Notes: a model not told the origin generated them from the sequence alone. A stretch of 64,000 bases of DNA from Chondrus crispus (GCF_000350225.1 NW_005179072.1:126999-190998); one strand, 5' to 3'; counted from the stretch's first letter, positions 27,468 to 39,154 are shown. Made by a program: numbers and translations.

Positions 27468-29622
27468 AGGGTCGGTGTCTGGTGCTCGTATCTCTCTGTG
27501 CATTGCAGGTCGCGCAGAATTGACCTTGTTGTGCCTTGCAAGCTGAGTGGTCCTGGCATGATGTATTGGACAGATGATGTGCGACTCAAAAACGGTGCAT
27601 GTTAAGACACACCCTCCTGTGTGCCTGTGTGCCGTGCGGTGACTCAAATTAAGGCCAAGACCGCATCCCTCCCCTTTGAAAACGGCGTGTCTGGTGTATG
27701 GCATGGTTGGACACTTGGCGCTTTTCATTTCTTCTTCACAAAAGTGCGTCACTGTAGAAAGTAACTGTGAATATTCCGAATCTGCAAAGGCTCTTCAGCC
27801 GGGCCCTCATATAGTGCACATCTATGTAGAGGATGTTTCAGTTTTGCGCACGGGCAGGACGGCCTGCAGTTATGAGAAGGGCTTTGTGGTATGATATGGC
27901 ACTGTTGAGAGGCACAGTACCCTTAAGGGTACAGTACAGGTACGCGGAGTAAGGCGCACCCCTTCCAAATGCCAAAGCGGCGTCTGGTGCAGAGGGAGGC
28001 CTTGCTTCATTAATCTTCTCTTTTTGTTCTTCTGCAGCATTCAACAGATCAAAATTTGCCAAGTACTGCTACCCATACACTTCCTTTAGAAATGCGGTCA
28101 GGCTGTCAAGGTATAGACCTTCTTCAAGAAGAATGCAATCAGATGCCACCACTTGACTCTCCGCTTATCCCCCTTATTGAGGATAAGTAAGTTGTTGAAG
28201 TATTGAGGCGTGTAGTAAATCTCCACGTGCTTGGTGGCAACGATTCCACGCAAACCACAACACTGAGAGAGAGCCTCGCCCGCCTTTTCACGATTCAAGT
28301 TCAGTCACAGAGTTGTATTCGGAGTCAGGGAGCCTGGATATCTTCACAGATGTGTGCAGGAGGCCAAACAGCACTGTGGCACGTGTCCACGTCGAATCTT
28401 TGGATGTTGGTGACAAGCTGAAATAGGGCGCCTTGTGTAGATGCTGGCCCCACTCACTTCAGCTTTACTGCGCGACCCCCATCCCCTGTATGGGTACTGT
28501 AACTTGTGGCAACCGGCGGGTTCGAAGTTCCTCGCGAGCGAGCGTGGACGACGTCGGCGGGCGAGGGAGGCGCGCGCGCAGGGAGGAAGCGAGGACGAGG
28601 GTCTCTCTGAAGGGCGGCTCCGTTGGCGATGCTCCCCGAACCGATGATCCCCGCCTCTGGGGATCTGTCGGGGGCTGCCTTTATTATCGCAAGGCTAACT
28701 GTCGCGCGCGGTAGTGGCATTTCGCTTCGCTCTTGAAACGAAAGGCTGGCAGGGGCCGCTCTCCGTCTCACAGCACTGGGCCCTTGGCCGGACCACCGAT
28801 GTGCCTGACACGACGGAGCCCTCCCCCGCACTACACCTCGGGCCTTCACGCATCCGGTCGCCTCGAGTAGACCAGAGCGCCCTTGCCCGCGAGGCACGTC
28901 GACCGGATGCGATCGACGAAGAGCCGCAGCGCGACGCAGGTCGGTACAAACTGTAAGGGCAGAGCTATCCTCAGAACCCCGCTGAGACTGAATCGCGAGC
29001 CGAATCGCGAGCCGAATCGCGAGCCGAAGCAAGTAGCACATCCCAACCCGAAACCCCACCATCCAGTTTGAAGGACGTCGCACAATGCTGCGCCACTCTA
29101 GAGGCCACTGCCCTAAAATTGCTGTGCGCGATTCACATGCCTCACAGCATATTCGACATGCACGCCGCTTGCATTTTGTCTCTTTGAAATCGCCAAAGCC
29201 GTCAAGGCAAACAGCAGAAGTAGAGTTGGATACTGGGATACTTCGATAGTGCTGCCTTTAAAACCAAACACGCGCTTGTTTCGAAAGTTGCATCAAGCGC
29301 ATGTGCCGATTTGTCGCTCATTTGAAGCCCCTGCGCGTACGTGCACTAAATGAGAGGGCCTTCTATACGCCACGAATCACAGCATGCCATCATCGGCCAA
29401 ATTGGGCCATGCGTGGGCACGGCGCACCTCTAGTTAAAACCATGCCTTTCCATCCAGGGCGAACGTGCTCATCTCTCTTGCCCCGTCTCGCTTTGATTGC
29501 AATCAGCCGACCTCTCCAGGGTCCGAAACCCTCCCTGTCAACAAACCCGCGATGGTCCCCGCTTCCCGACGCTAGCATTCTCCCTAGAAGCCCCATCAAC
29601 CCGTCCGCGGCCCACCCCCGCA
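27468..29622. other. Intergenic, about 2.1 kb, GC-rich centre, no secure gene
   Basis: Contents: the palindrome GTACCCTTAAGGGTAC at 27917-27932; a short minus-strand frame at 28098-28298 that reads like protein (YTPQYFNNLLILNKGDKRRVKWW) but matches nothing I know; a CGCGACCCCCATCCCCTGTA motif at 28469 related to the transposon ends at 8700 and 15470; and a GC-rich block at 28500-28960 with long but low-complexity frames. The last part presumably holds the EMC6 promoter. Confidence 0.35.
28990..29025. repeat. 12-bp tandem repeat, three units
   Basis: Three perfect copies of GAATCGCGAGCC lie at 28990, 29002 and 29014, at the edge of the GC-rich block. Confidence 0.9.
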
Positions 29623-30027
29623 ATGTCCGTCATGCCCACCGGCGGCGGCCCTCAGCGACCCAACTATCACGCCAACCAAAATGCATTAACTTTCATGTAA
29701 GTTCACAGACCCCGCCCGACCGCCCCCCACCTCGTCAATCCCCCGATCCCTGCTAACCACCTTGCTCTCCCCCACCGCAGTCGAATCATCGGCAACATCG
29801 CCGGCGGCTGCGTCGCCGGGCTGCTGGGTCTAACCGGCAAGGATGGCGCCGCCTTCTACCTGGCCCTTTCTGCCATGATCTCCAGCACGCTGCTCATGAA
29901 GACCGCCTTCCAACCGTACAAATTCCTCTCCTCCCCGACCACGCAAATTCTCCTCACGGGCGTCTTCGATCGCAACGCCATCCTCACCTACGTCCTCTTC
30001 TGGACCATGCTCTTCTCCTTCCGCTGA
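29623..30027 (+). CDS. EMC6: ER membrane complex subunit 6
   Basis: Model: exons 29623-29696 and 29781-30027, an 84-bp GT-AG intron, 106 residues. The junction gives NALTF/IRIIGNIAGGCVAG. Family features are visible: two or three hydrophobic segments, GLTGKDGAAFY matching the GLTG-x-x-G-F box of EMC6, and a C-terminal LTYVLFWTMLFSF matching its FTYVLFWTFLYG. EMC6 is a core membrane subunit of the ER insertase. Length matches the human protein (110). A second in-frame ATG at 29632 could also serve as start. The gene ends 38 bp from the convergent gene on the minus strand. Confidence 0.87.
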
Positions 30028-30065
30028 CCCGTCTCCGCCAGCGCGCATTCGTCCCACCCGGCCGC

Positions 30066-30731
30066 TCATTTCACCCCGCCCTCGCTCGCCTTGATGCACA
30101 TTTTCTTGTAGTCGTTCAGTTCGTCGGCAAGTTTACCTAGGCGCTTCTGCTTGCTCTCCGCGCTTCGCGCCTCCTCAAGAAATTCGTACGCCACACTTAA
30201 GTCTTCGATTTCCACATCCAGTCGCTTTTCCTCTTCTTCCATCTTCCGAATCGCCTCTGTGCTGCTCCGCAGTCGCGCAAACACCGCATTGAGAAACTTT
30301 TCGTTTCCATCCTGTCGCCGCAGCCCCATTGACGCCACGTCGACCTCCACATCCCTCACGCCAAACTCTTCGCCCCATCGAGCGGCGACGCGCAGCGTGT
30401 GTCCTTCTTCGCTCGCCCCGTTCTCTCTGCCTTGCGTCACGACGCGAGCAGAGCCTTTCGATTCGGGGTCCGCCGGGTTGTTTGGCGCGTCCAACACCTG
30501 CCGTACTTTCTGAAAGATCGTCCCTGCGTCTATCCCCGCTAACGAAGCGTCAGATGGCGTTGTGAGCGTCGTGCGGGTAGCCTTGCCTGTGAACGAGTTG
30601 CTGCCATCGGTTAGATGGATCGACGCGTCGTCGGCAGCGTTGTTGAGCAAGAAAAGGCTGCGGTAGTTTGTGCCTTTGCTCTTATCAGGAATATTCCCGC
30701 ACCAACTCCATGCTCTTGAATCGCTCGTCAT
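30066..30731 (-). CDS. Coiled-coil protein, possibly XRCC4-superfamily
   Basis: The 221-residue frame starts at ATG 30731. The N-terminal part has a beta-rich look (YRSLFLLNN, ASIHLTDGSNSFTG, TLRVAARWGEEFGVRDVEV). It ends in a charged coiled coil (about residues 150-215, AIRKMEEEEKRLDVEIEDL...). A globular head plus a C-terminal coiled coil is the plan of the XRCC4/XLF superfamily, but I see no decisive motif. A second frame overlaps upstream, open from about 31017 to 30685 with no ATG (...LAYVLCNPQKDDERFKSMELVREYS), and also reads like protein. The two may be one gene joined by a frameshift near TCC-TGA at 30685-30690 or by an intron I cannot place. Start and function are therefore uncertain. 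Confidence 0.5.
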   Translation of the reverse strand: MTSDSRAWSWCGNIPDKSKGTNYRSLFLLNNAADDASIHLTDGSNSFTGKATRTTLTTPSDASLAGIDAGTIFQKVRQVLDAPNNPADPESKGSARVVTQGRENGASEEGHTLRVAARWGEEFGVRDVEVDVASMGLRRQDGNEKFLNAVFARLRSSTEAIRKMEEEEKRLDVEIEDLSVAYEFLEEARSAESKQKRLGKLADELNDYKKMCIKASEGGVK

Positions 30732-30772
30732 CTTTCTGTGGGTTGCAAAGCACGTATGCCAAGGCTCGCTTC

Positions 30773-30830
30773 AAATCTTGGATAAAGTGGAGTGCCAGGG
30801 TAAAGTGACTCTCCACTTTATCCAAGATTT
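30773..30830. repeat. 20-bp perfect inverted repeat inside a reading frame
   Basis: AAATCTTGGATAAAGTGGAG at 30773-30792 is exactly reverse-complemented at 30811-30830, with an 18-base loop. It lies within the upstream overlapping frame and would form a stable hairpin in either strand's RNA. Confidence 0.95.
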
Positions 30831-31017
30831 TGAAGAAAGACCCACCCTTACATGCCTGGGCCGCCTTCACCGCCATCCGCCAGGTGCTGTAGCTCGTGGC
30901 CGGCTCAATGACGTCATCCCTCGAAAATTCGATTTGGAGACGACTTCTGATTGGCACGCTCAGATTTTCAGGAGGGTTGTTTTTATCCACAGACCAAACT
31001 CGTCCAGGACTAAATCT

Positions 31018-31341
31018 GCTTCACACATCGCGACTCAGGCTCCCCGCCTTCATATTAAGCAAATGTGCAAGCTTAGAATGGCATGCATGTATGCATTTCA
31101 TTGCAATTCTCTGCTGACCTCATGCTCGGTACATGTCCCGCCGCCGAAACATATCTGCCGAGACTGGAGATATTTCTTGTTTGGTTTCAGAATAGAAAGC
31201 GAGAGGTTGCTGTCCAGTAGTGCTCTACGCACTACTCGTTCTGTCCAGTTGAGCAAACACCTGCTTTGTTTTATCCGAGGAAGGCACAGGCAAAGCGGAA
31301 GTTGCAACCAAATTTGCGCGTGAGCTCGTTCCCTATACAGA
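31018..31341. other. Intergenic upstream of HAD phosphatase
   Basis: No gene recognised; it presumably contains the promoter of the HAD gene and of the minus-strand neighbour. Confidence 0.35.
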
Positions 31342-32669
31342 ATGACAGTTTTTGTGCAACCCATCTCCGTCAGTCGTGCTCGTGCGCACCGCAGTCTTCT
31401 CTCGAGAAGGTGGGGCTGTGTTCCGCTTTGTGCCAAGAATAAGCGCCCCGCACGAGTTTGTATTGTCTCACAAGTATCCTCAAACGCACGTGGAGATAGA
31501 GCTAAGGCCTTCAACCTTATTCGACTTATGGCTTGTGACATGGTAAGCATGACACACTTCGTGCCGACCGCTTGGTGACGAGGACACCGGAAATCACGTC
31601 AAACTGCATCTAACTAACTTTTCGCGACCGTTCTCCACGACTAAAGGATGGTACAATACTCAACGCCAGCACTGACATATCGGAGCGTAATAAGCAAGCT
31701 GTGAGAAGGCTCCTAGATGAGACGGACGTTATGTTTGTACCGGCGACTGGAAAGTCTCGAGCAGGTGCTCTCAAATCCATGGCCGACGTCGGTGACTATC
31801 TCAACGACAGGAATCCTGGCGGATGCCCTGGTGTCTATTTACAAGGGCTTATTGTTTTTGGGGAGAATGGTGATGTCGTGTATGAGAACAAGTGTGCGGA
31901 CATGTTGGCGCAGAGAACTGTCGATATCGCGAAAGAACTTGGCCTGTCACTGATTGCGTACAGCAGGGATGATATTTTATGCGAGAGAACAGACAAGTTT
32001 GTGGATTTGATACCGAGTTATAAGGTAGGAAGCGCGCGCTTTGGACAGGCTAGAAGAAGCGAATATGTGGGAAATTCCATATACTGACCGGCTCTTGTTT
32101 GTGTGATGGCCAATTGTTTGCTGAACCAGGAACCTTCCCCACTTGCGATTGGCGACTGGGGCGATGCGATAGGCAAGCGACCGTTGAACAAGTTTATCTA
32201 TATGGCAGAGCCGTCGCATATCGATGAGATACGGCCAATCGTGGCCGAGCGTATTGGAAATCTGGGTCATTTGACACAAGCACAAAGCAACATGCTGGAG
32301 GTGTTGCCACCCAACGCTTCAAAAGGAAACGGCGTGAGGCGCCTCTTGAACAGTCTGCAAATCGCCCCGGAACATGTGATGGCAATCGGGGATGCCGAAA
32401 ATGTAAGACACACGCCAAAAGCCATCCTTCAAAGAGAAAGGCGCAACGACAAAAAGATACAGAGAAATTCTGACACGTTTTTTTTTCTTTCCTACTTTGA
32501 ACAGGACCTCGAGATGCTCGAAATGGTAGGTTTCTCTTGTGCAGTTGCGAATGCGCTGCCATCCGTAAAGAAGGTTGCCAAATACACAGATTTCAGTAGC
32601 AACGTCGACGACGGAGTTGCGGAGGCTATCGAGCAGTTTTTCCTTTCAAGAGTTAACGTGCCAAGATAG
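31342..32669 (+). CDS. HAD-superfamily (Cof-type) phosphatase
   Basis: Model: exons 31342-31542, 31647-32024, 32130-32402 and 32505-32669; introns 104, 105 and 102 bp, all GT-AG and phase 0; 338 residues. The first junction rebuilds the catalytic DMDGT box (D66, D68) from ACDM/DGTILN. Motif II is FVPATGKS and the family lysine is in the KGNGVRRLL region. The third junction rebuilds motif IV, IGDAEN/DLEMLEMVGF, followed by VANALPSVKKVAKY and DDGVAEAIEQFF, typical of Cof/YbjI-type HAD phosphatases. Substrates are probably small phosphates or flavin/sugar phosphates. Residues 1-60 are rich in Arg and Ser and may be an organelle transit peptide. Confidence 0.88.
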
Positions 32670-33122
32670 TTGATGTTGAAAATGGGCAACATTTGACGGC
32701 CGCTTCGGATGGCCGGGTTAGATCTGAATTCAATCACTCGATGCTGAATGTACCATTTTTTGAAGTCAATGCGTATTTCCTTAATTGACAGACCGACATA
32801 AATATTGCGGTATCTATGCTAAGCCTTGCATGTATTCTAGAGCTGGGCTGCAACATTTCATTCTGCAGACGACCGAGCAGTATCTTTAGTCTTAGCTTGC
32901 GATCGAAGAAACATTTAGAAACCTAGATATGGCTATTGTTTTCGGAGAGGTTATCCTTCTCACTCGTCTGTCCTCTACACTTGTACTTTGCATGCTCATG
33001 CGCACTTGGTCACAATGGTGGAAACGACGGCAGATGAGATCTCGTTACCTTCTGTGATTTGTATAGAACTGTACCGTAGAAGGATGCATCGCATTCTCAT
33101 CGCTTTTCGCAATTTAGATGAC
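32670..33122. other. Intergenic, AT-rich
   Basis: Nothing recognised beyond the HAD gene's 3' region. Confidence 0.35.
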
Positions 33123-33580
33123 CTGTGTCCATCGGACTGTTGTTCTCACATGAGGACACCTTTCGACTTGCTTTTTTCGTGACTTGCGCGTTCTCGACAA
33201 GAAGGAAAAAGATATCCACGCCACTTTACTTGACGACTGCCTTGGGGCCAGAAAGAACTTTGTGAGAATTGCATTGCTCGTCCTGCTCGTTTTTAGATAT
33301 GTCTGGACAGACGCTTTTTTAAACCACCTTAAACCGCATGCATGATAACTTTGGCAGTGTAAAAAGGGAACTAGGTACTCAATCTGCATGACATTCTTAA
33401 TCTTTCTGCGTATGCAAGCTGCTACATTATCCCGTGTTCCGCAAGATGTTATTGCCGAAAACAAGTGCGTCGCCGAAATAGTGTCCAAGATAGCCTTTAA
33501 ATGTTCAATTTAATTTATATATTTTCCAAAAAAAAGAGCTATCCTCACATGAGGACAAGTCAGGGTCGGATAGACACTAG
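33123..33580. mobile_element. MITE copy 1 (CTAGTGTCTA family), 458 bp
   Basis: The right end reads GGATAGACACTAG, the reverse complement of CTAGTGTCTATCC; the left end is a diverged version (CTGTGTCCATCGG). Each end has an inner palindrome-like TCCTCACATGAGGA block about 20-30 bp in. The body matches the reverse complement of 43873-44314 along its length. Both share CTCGACAAGAA(A/G)GAAAAAGATA and GGTACTCAATCTGCAT. It has no coding capacity. Confidence 0.8.
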
Positions 33581-33598
33581 CTTCATGATACATTGTAC

Positions 33599-34066
33599 TG
33601 TTACGGATGAACCCAGGTGCCAGGTGACAAGGTGGACACGCGTAAGGCGAATCAAAGCGGACACGGCCGGAACCGAGGTGTACCAACCGAAAGGCAGTAG
33701 AAGTGGCGGGATCATGCGCGTGGGGAACTGTCGGTGGTAGACAGAGGGAGGATGAAGGGAAACCGGTGGCTGCGAGGGGACTTGGGCCAGGACAAGAAGA
33801 CGGGGGAGGCCACCGGCCGTGTGGGTGAAAGGAAAGGAGCAGGAGGAGGGCGCCAGGACTGGGGCAGAGGGAAGCTGAAGGGAAAGGGGGGCGCCAGGAG
33901 AGGTCGGGGGAAGAGAGGACAGCCCCCGGACATAGATTACTTAAGAGCCGTCCCTGGAGCAGATAGGGAAGGGGATGGCAGCAGACTTGTGAAGAATAAA
34001 GACGAAGACGAGTGGATTCTCGTTGGCACAGGTCGCTCGGTATCTCGCGGAGGAATTGCCGCAACA
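33599..34066 (+). repeat. Probable solo LTR, 468 bp
   Basis: The segment starts TGTTACGG and ends CCGCAACA, inverted ends matching at 7 of 8 positions with TG...CA. It is flanked by the 4-bp direct repeat GTAC (33595-33598, 34067-34070). A single LTR with target duplication and no internal region is the product of LTR-LTR recombination. TGTTACGG is a frequent Ty3/gypsy LTR start. Orientation is not certain. A G/A-rich frame inside it is likely fortuitous. Confidence 0.6.
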
Positions 34067-34070
34067 GTAC

Positions 34071-34510
34071 TGTATGTAGCAACCAGATGACCCACCCCTG
34101 CGACTACGATCCATAATCGTGTGCCGTATGACGCATGTGCGATTTGGTGTACACGTGCAGTCTGGACAGTTATGACGGGCCTTTGAAACCTTACACTCAC
34201 AAAAGAAAATTTACTGTAATCACAATGATTGTTGCGAGTGGGCTGACGATGCAGAACTGCTTAGATGAGCAACAGTCTGTGCCCTGGTCCCACCCACCCT
34301 GTTCTCAATCCGCAAACGAGCAGCTCATTACCGCTCCAAGACAAAGTACCTGTGACCGCTCGCGTTTCTGCTTGCGAACTCGCCCAACCCAAGCTTCCTC
34401 GATTGCACCTCGTGCACTAGCGGATCCTCCCATCGAACCCCCAAGAACCCTGTGCCTGTGCCTCCACCTTCTAGCCGGAAACAGTCTCCTCACCCCACCC
34501 GTTTCCCGCA
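34071..34510. other. PDH E1-beta upstream region
   Basis: No gene seen; the last 80 bp are pyrimidine-rich, as expected for the 5' UTR of the next gene. Confidence 0.35.
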
Positions 34511-35599
34511 ATGCTGCGTCGAATTGCTCAGCGGTCTCTCCCGCGCCTCTCGCGCGCCTTCCACGGCTCGGCCCCCGCTCTAGCACCGGCCTCCATGACG
34601 GTTCGAGAAGCCCTCAACACCGCCATAGACGAGGAGCTCGAGCGTGATGATCGAGTCTTTGTGATCGGCGAAGAGGTTGCCGAATACGACGGCGCGTACA
34701 AAGTCACCAAAGGCCTGCACGCCAAGTACGGCGATCAGCGCGTTGTCGACACCCCGATCACCGAAGCCGGCTTTGCTGGGCTTGCCACCGGTGCCGCTAT
34801 GGGTGGTCTCCGCCCAATTGCAGAGTTTATGACCTTCAACTTTTCCATGCAGGCCATCGATCATATTGTCAACTCAGCCGCCAAGACCTTGTACATGTCC
34901 GGTGGACAAATTCAGGTGCCGATAGTGTTTCGCGGGCCGAATGGGGCGTCTGCGGGCGTTGGGGCGCAACATTCGCAATGCTTTGCTGCGTGGTACGGAT
35001 CGGTTCCCGGTTTGAAGGTGATCTCGCCGTACGACGTAGAGGACGCGAGGGGGCTTTTAAAGAGCGCCATACGGGACGATAACCCTGTGGTGTGTCTGGA
35101 GAATGAGCTTATGTATAATGTTGTGTTTGACAACTTGTCGGATGAGACGCTGAGCCCGGACTTTTTGTTGCCGATCGGCAAGGCAAAGGTGATGCGCGAG
35201 GGGACCGACGTCACTATTGTGGCGCATAGCAGACCGGTGGCTTTCGCGCTGGAGGCGGCGGAGATTTTGGCGGAGGAGGGCGTGTCGGCAGAGGTAATTA
35301 ACTTACGTTCGATTCGTCCGTTGGATCGTGAAACGATTACAGAGAGTGTGAAGAAGACTAATCGATTGGTGACGGTGGAAGGAGGATGGCCAATGTTTGG
35401 GATTGGATCTGAGATTTGCGCTGCGGTGTTTGAATCGGATGCGTTTGAGTACTTGGATGCACCCGTGCAGAGAGTTTGTGGAGCAGATGTGCCAACACCG
35501 TATGCTGATAACCTGGAACAGAAGGCATTTCCGAAGACAGACGACGTTGTGACGGCGGCGCGAGCGGCGATGGCAAGGAACTTGCCGTTGGCGGCCTAG
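34511..35599 (+). CDS. PDHB: Pyruvate dehydrogenase E1 subunit beta, mitochondrial type
   Basis: Single exon, 362 residues. The first about 27 residues ([20 protein letters not shown]) form a typical mitochondrial presequence. Residue 29 onward follows the E1 beta family closely. It has [15 protein letters not shown], the [17 protein letters not shown] segment with the cofactor-binding glutamate, [26 protein letters not shown], and [16 protein letters not shown]. The transketolase C-terminal domain follows ([25 protein letters not shown]). With E1 alpha it decarboxylates pyruvate in the PDH complex. Red algae also have a plastid-encoded E1 beta, but the presequence and motif spelling favour the mitochondrial form. 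Confidence 0.95.
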   Translation: MLRRIAQRSLPRLSRAFHGSAPALAPASMTVREALNTAIDEELERDDRVFVIGEEVAEYDGAYKVTKGLHAKYGDQRVVDTPITEAGFAGLATGAAMGGLRPIAEFMTFNFSMQAIDHIVNSAAKTLYMSGGQIQVPIVFRGPNGASAGVGAQHSQCFAAWYGSVPGLKVISPYDVEDARGLLKSAIRDDNPVVCLENELMYNVVFDNLSDETLSPDFLLPIGKAKVMREGTDVTIVAHSRPVAFALEAAEILAEEGVSAEVINLRSIRPLDRETITESVKKTNRLVTVEGGWPMFGIGSEICAAVFESDAFEYLDAPVQRVCGADVPTPYADNLEQKAFPKTDDVVTAARAAMARNLPLAA

Positions 35600-36007
35600 G
35601 TTGTGTTTTCGTGAACAAAACTGTCGTGTTTTGGAACTTTTTCTTTTATAAGTTTAGTGGACACCTAGGTCGGGCACTATGTATCAAGTTCATCGTGAGC
35701 CACATGGGACGAGGCACTTAACGAAGTTGATACCAAAAAACAATTAAGATTTTGCAGTTACGCGTAGGATGAGATTTTGAAGCACCTCTTCGGAGATGGA
35801 CGAGTATTTGGTGTTGACATTCATCAAACCATATTTCCTACAAGAATGACAGAACGAAAAGAAAAAAAGAATACGGTCATGTCAGCCAATCCGGATGAAA
35901 CACGAAGGCAATAGACGGCGTTGGAATGGAAAGCCGGGAAAGGGAATTTGGCCCGAGAGGACCTTGTCGACAAAGCAAGTCGTAAAAAAAACAGGGAGGT
36001 TTCTTCA
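35600..36007. other. Intergenic between convergent genes
   Basis: This is the 3' region of PDHB and of the TyrA gene; no other feature is seen. Confidence 0.4.
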
Positions 36008-37162
36008 TTACTTCTCCATTTTCTTCGCTGCGGCGGCTTCGGCAGCCTCGGCAGCTTCTAACCTTGTCCGGATGTTACGGAGGGCAGACTCAAGTTTGTC
36101 GAGCTGGGCCCTAGCCTGAGGGTTGTACTTGTACAGTCCGTAGAAAAGATCATCGCTGTCTTTCGTAGTCGTGTCCACAACGCTCAGGAGAGACTCAAAC
36201 CCCCTAGTGTTGATTGGAGTGCTTACGACATTGAGTTCGCTCAGCATACGTCCTGTGTGAAGAAGAAGCCAAATAAATCGTAAACGGAGGAAATATCTCG
36301 GATAGTTAGAAAACCGGTGGCACCAACCCCATTCGCTCTGATGCTGGACCGGGCTAACGTACCTGTAGTATGCGTAATAAATTGGGTGGAGGCGGCATAT
36401 TCATCGTGCTCGAAGCTTTCCATAGCAACCATCTTGCATTCCTCTCTCTTCCACATGCTGATAAAATTGTTGCAAACCTTCTTTCTCAAGGGATCTACAC
36501 GCACAACGTCGTAGACGAATGGGAGCCCCTTCCACGAGTCGCGTCCACTCTCAGGCCCAAACATAGGATGGGTGCAGACGATATCAGCCGAAGAAGGAAG
36601 CATGCGGATGAGAAGGTCGTGCGGGTACATCTTGACCGATAAGACGTCGGCGACAAGGACGCCGGAGAGCCTAATGTTGCAAAGCGGGTAAACAGCAGTT
36701 TGATACCTCCTTGTCAGCATAACGCATAGATGGTACGGATGTGGTCTGCAGGGGACAGATATGGGCAAATGACGTACCGGTGGACGGGGAACTTGGACAG
36801 GACGGTGTGAAGCGACATGATACTGGTACAGAAGATGACGACGTCCGGCTTAGCATCCATGAGTAGATCCGGTTTGTTGACGTACTCGCAACCGATGGCG
36901 GCGGCCTTCTCGTCGTAGTTGCCGCGGCTTTGGCCGATAACCCTGGGGTATGAAAGAAAGCGGGGATCACATTGGGGGAGCGAGGGATGTGAGAAAAAGT
37001 TGAAAGCGGAGCGAAGATGCGAAAGTTTTGCGAAGGCGAGACTTACCTATGACCCTGCCTTGCAAAAAATCGGGAGATGAACTGGCCAAAGTTTCCAAAG
37101 CCGACGACGCCAATGGTGAGGCGGGCGTGCTCGGGGGCGGAGCGGGAAACGGAGGTAGACAT
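36008..37162 (-). CDS. Arogenate/prephenate dehydrogenase (TyrA family)
   Basis: Model on minus: exons 37162-37047, 36942-36778, 36670-36363 and 36252-36008; introns 104, 107 and 110 bp, all GT-AG; 277 residues. The Rossmann glycine loop is VVGFGNFGQ near residue 21. Junctions rebuild the family core: RQGHR/VIGQSR, FPVH/RLSGVLVADVLSVK and THTTG/RMLSEL. HPMFGPESG (substrate-binding region) and STPINTRGFESLL are hallmarks of plant-type TyrA. The enzyme makes tyrosine precursors from arogenate or prephenate using NADP or NAD. The C-terminus ends in an alanine-rich coiled coil (AAEAAEAAAAKKMEK). No clear transit peptide is visible, although the pathway is plastidial in plants. Confidence 0.9.
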
Positions 37163-39154
37163 GGTGAGTAAGATGTGGGCGGGGGTTGGGAGTGTGAGAG
37201 AGAGTACGTGGTGGGATGCGTAGAGAGGGTGAGGAGCAGTCACGGGGGAGGGCGGGGTTTATAAGAGCCTTGCGCGACGAGACCGAAGGGAGTGTAAAGC
37301 TGGGGAATGGGGGCGAGGGCGACGCTACAGGACATAAATTTTGTTATGGCAAGGGAAGCAAGGGAAGGGGGGGATCGGCGCAGTGTGACACGGAGCGAGA
37401 AAAAGGGGGTGAGAAACGCGAGGCACGTACTGTACTACTGTTGCACGAAAATGTGGGCAGTAGCATAAACCGGTAGAGCAACCTTGTGGCCATATCAGCC
37501 TCGCTACTGCAGCTGTCCAGCACAGCGACATTCGACGACGGGTCGCGAGGACGGCTGACCCTTTACGGGGGGGCATCGCGCACCTCCCCCCAGTGAGCGG
37601 TCCTCGCCTCCTCTCGTGACCGCACCTTTCCATCACGGGCAATCTCCTCACTTTCTTGTATTCTAAGTCGCCCACGTGCCCACGTGGCAGCCCCTCCGGC
37701 CCTGACGCCACCGGCTATTAAACTTGCTTCCGCCCCCACCGCACCAACCGCACGCCAAGTGGAGAGCTTGGCCCATGGCTTGATACACGCCGGTTACGCC
37801 GCCTCGCAATGCACACAACAACACGCTGTTTCTTTTCGCCTCACTCACCCCCTCTTGCTTTTCTCGCACGCTCCATGACATCATCGTAAAGTCAATTCCC
37901 GCACCCGCACCAGACAACAGAGTCTTGTCGTCCGACGATTCCCCCCCCCCCCCCCCTCCTGCTGTCATCACTTTTCTCCCCGCCCTCTGCTCTATTGTGT
38001 ACACTGTCCGTTACGCCATTCTGTACCGTTTCTGAACGCCCTGCTTGCGTCACCGACACGGCGACTGCCCCGCCACCCCTTTGTTTCTAGTTTCGACACA
38101 ATTTACTTTCCTCACTACCTCTCTGCACTTCGCTTTTTCTGTCCTTGTAAATCCGTCCAAATTTGCCCCCGATACCACGTTGCCGCATGTGTCTGCCACG
38201 TCCTTGCTATGGAAAAAAAATCTGCATGCCCACGCTTGCCGTTAATATATTATTTGCACCACATATGTACATATCTACATATGTACATCTATTTTTTATA
38301 TGTTTCTTCCTTCTTCTCCCCCTGACAAATCACCTCCGCCCTTTTCACCTTGCTCCTTGCATTCCCGCAACTATTGTAGGTTTCTATTCTACACCCCACT
38401 CTGCAAATGGTACAACTCGCACTTTGCGTGGCATGTGTGCTCTTCTTAACCAGCATCTTTTGCTAACGCCGTTTCAAAATGACGTTTTTTTCCATGATAG
38501 CAGTCTTGACATCGTGTTTGTGGTTCCCCATGCTTTAACACGTTTCACCGTAGAATATTCTTCTCGATGTTTACATTGCGACGCCTCAGCAGCCTATAAC
38601 CAGTTACAGTGTGGGCCTGATTTCGACAGCCCATAAATTTCGAGACTTTTTACATAACCTTCCGAACAATCAACAGTACGTGTAGTGTCGACTCGACACT
38701 CTTTACAGCGCAACCTTATTACACTGTCAGCGTACCACTGCTTCCTCGAACACCTGTCCACGTGTTTCTCAAGATAAAGCATCCAGCAATTGCTTCCCCT
38801 TTGAAAATTGCCCCGGCCCGTTTACAATTGTAATTGAGGTTGCTGCCCTGAAAGAGGGGAGCGAAGCTTCCCAGAGACCCATTCGCCCGCCGGTGACCCT
38901 CTGGATCCGCCTTGTCCGTGCCCTATTTTTTGGTTTTTTTTTCCCCTTGCGTCCCGTCGCCGCTTCCAATCTGGATCTTTGCGTGCGTTCTGCCATCCCA
39001 GCGCCCTCCCCTTCGACTTGCGCCCGGATCACCCTGAAACCTTCACCCCTGGCCGTCAATCCATCCATTCCTTTCGCCGACGTCATCCCTCGTCGCTCCC
39101 TTCCCGACCCTACCCACACCCCTTCCCGCCGAGTGGCCCAGCAGACCCACAACC
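37163..39154. other. Intergenic, about 2 kb
   Basis: No gene I can support. It contains a C-run near 37941-37957, two copies of the palindrome ACATATGTACAT at 38261 and 38277, and T-rich and pyrimidine-rich sequence before the NAC beta gene. Confidence 0.4.

Noticed and set aside
28454-29083. 209-residue minus-strand frame in the GC-rich block
   Set aside because: Composition and the 12-bp repeat (LAIRLAIRLAIQ) explain its openness; no family features.
30685-30690. ODC antizyme gene, because of the TCC-TGA junction
   Set aside because: The downstream protein is a coiled coil with none of the antizyme domain motifs.
33734-34090. 118-residue Gly/Arg/Lys-rich plus-strand frame
   Set aside because: It lies inside the solo LTR and is translated purine-rich repeat sequence.
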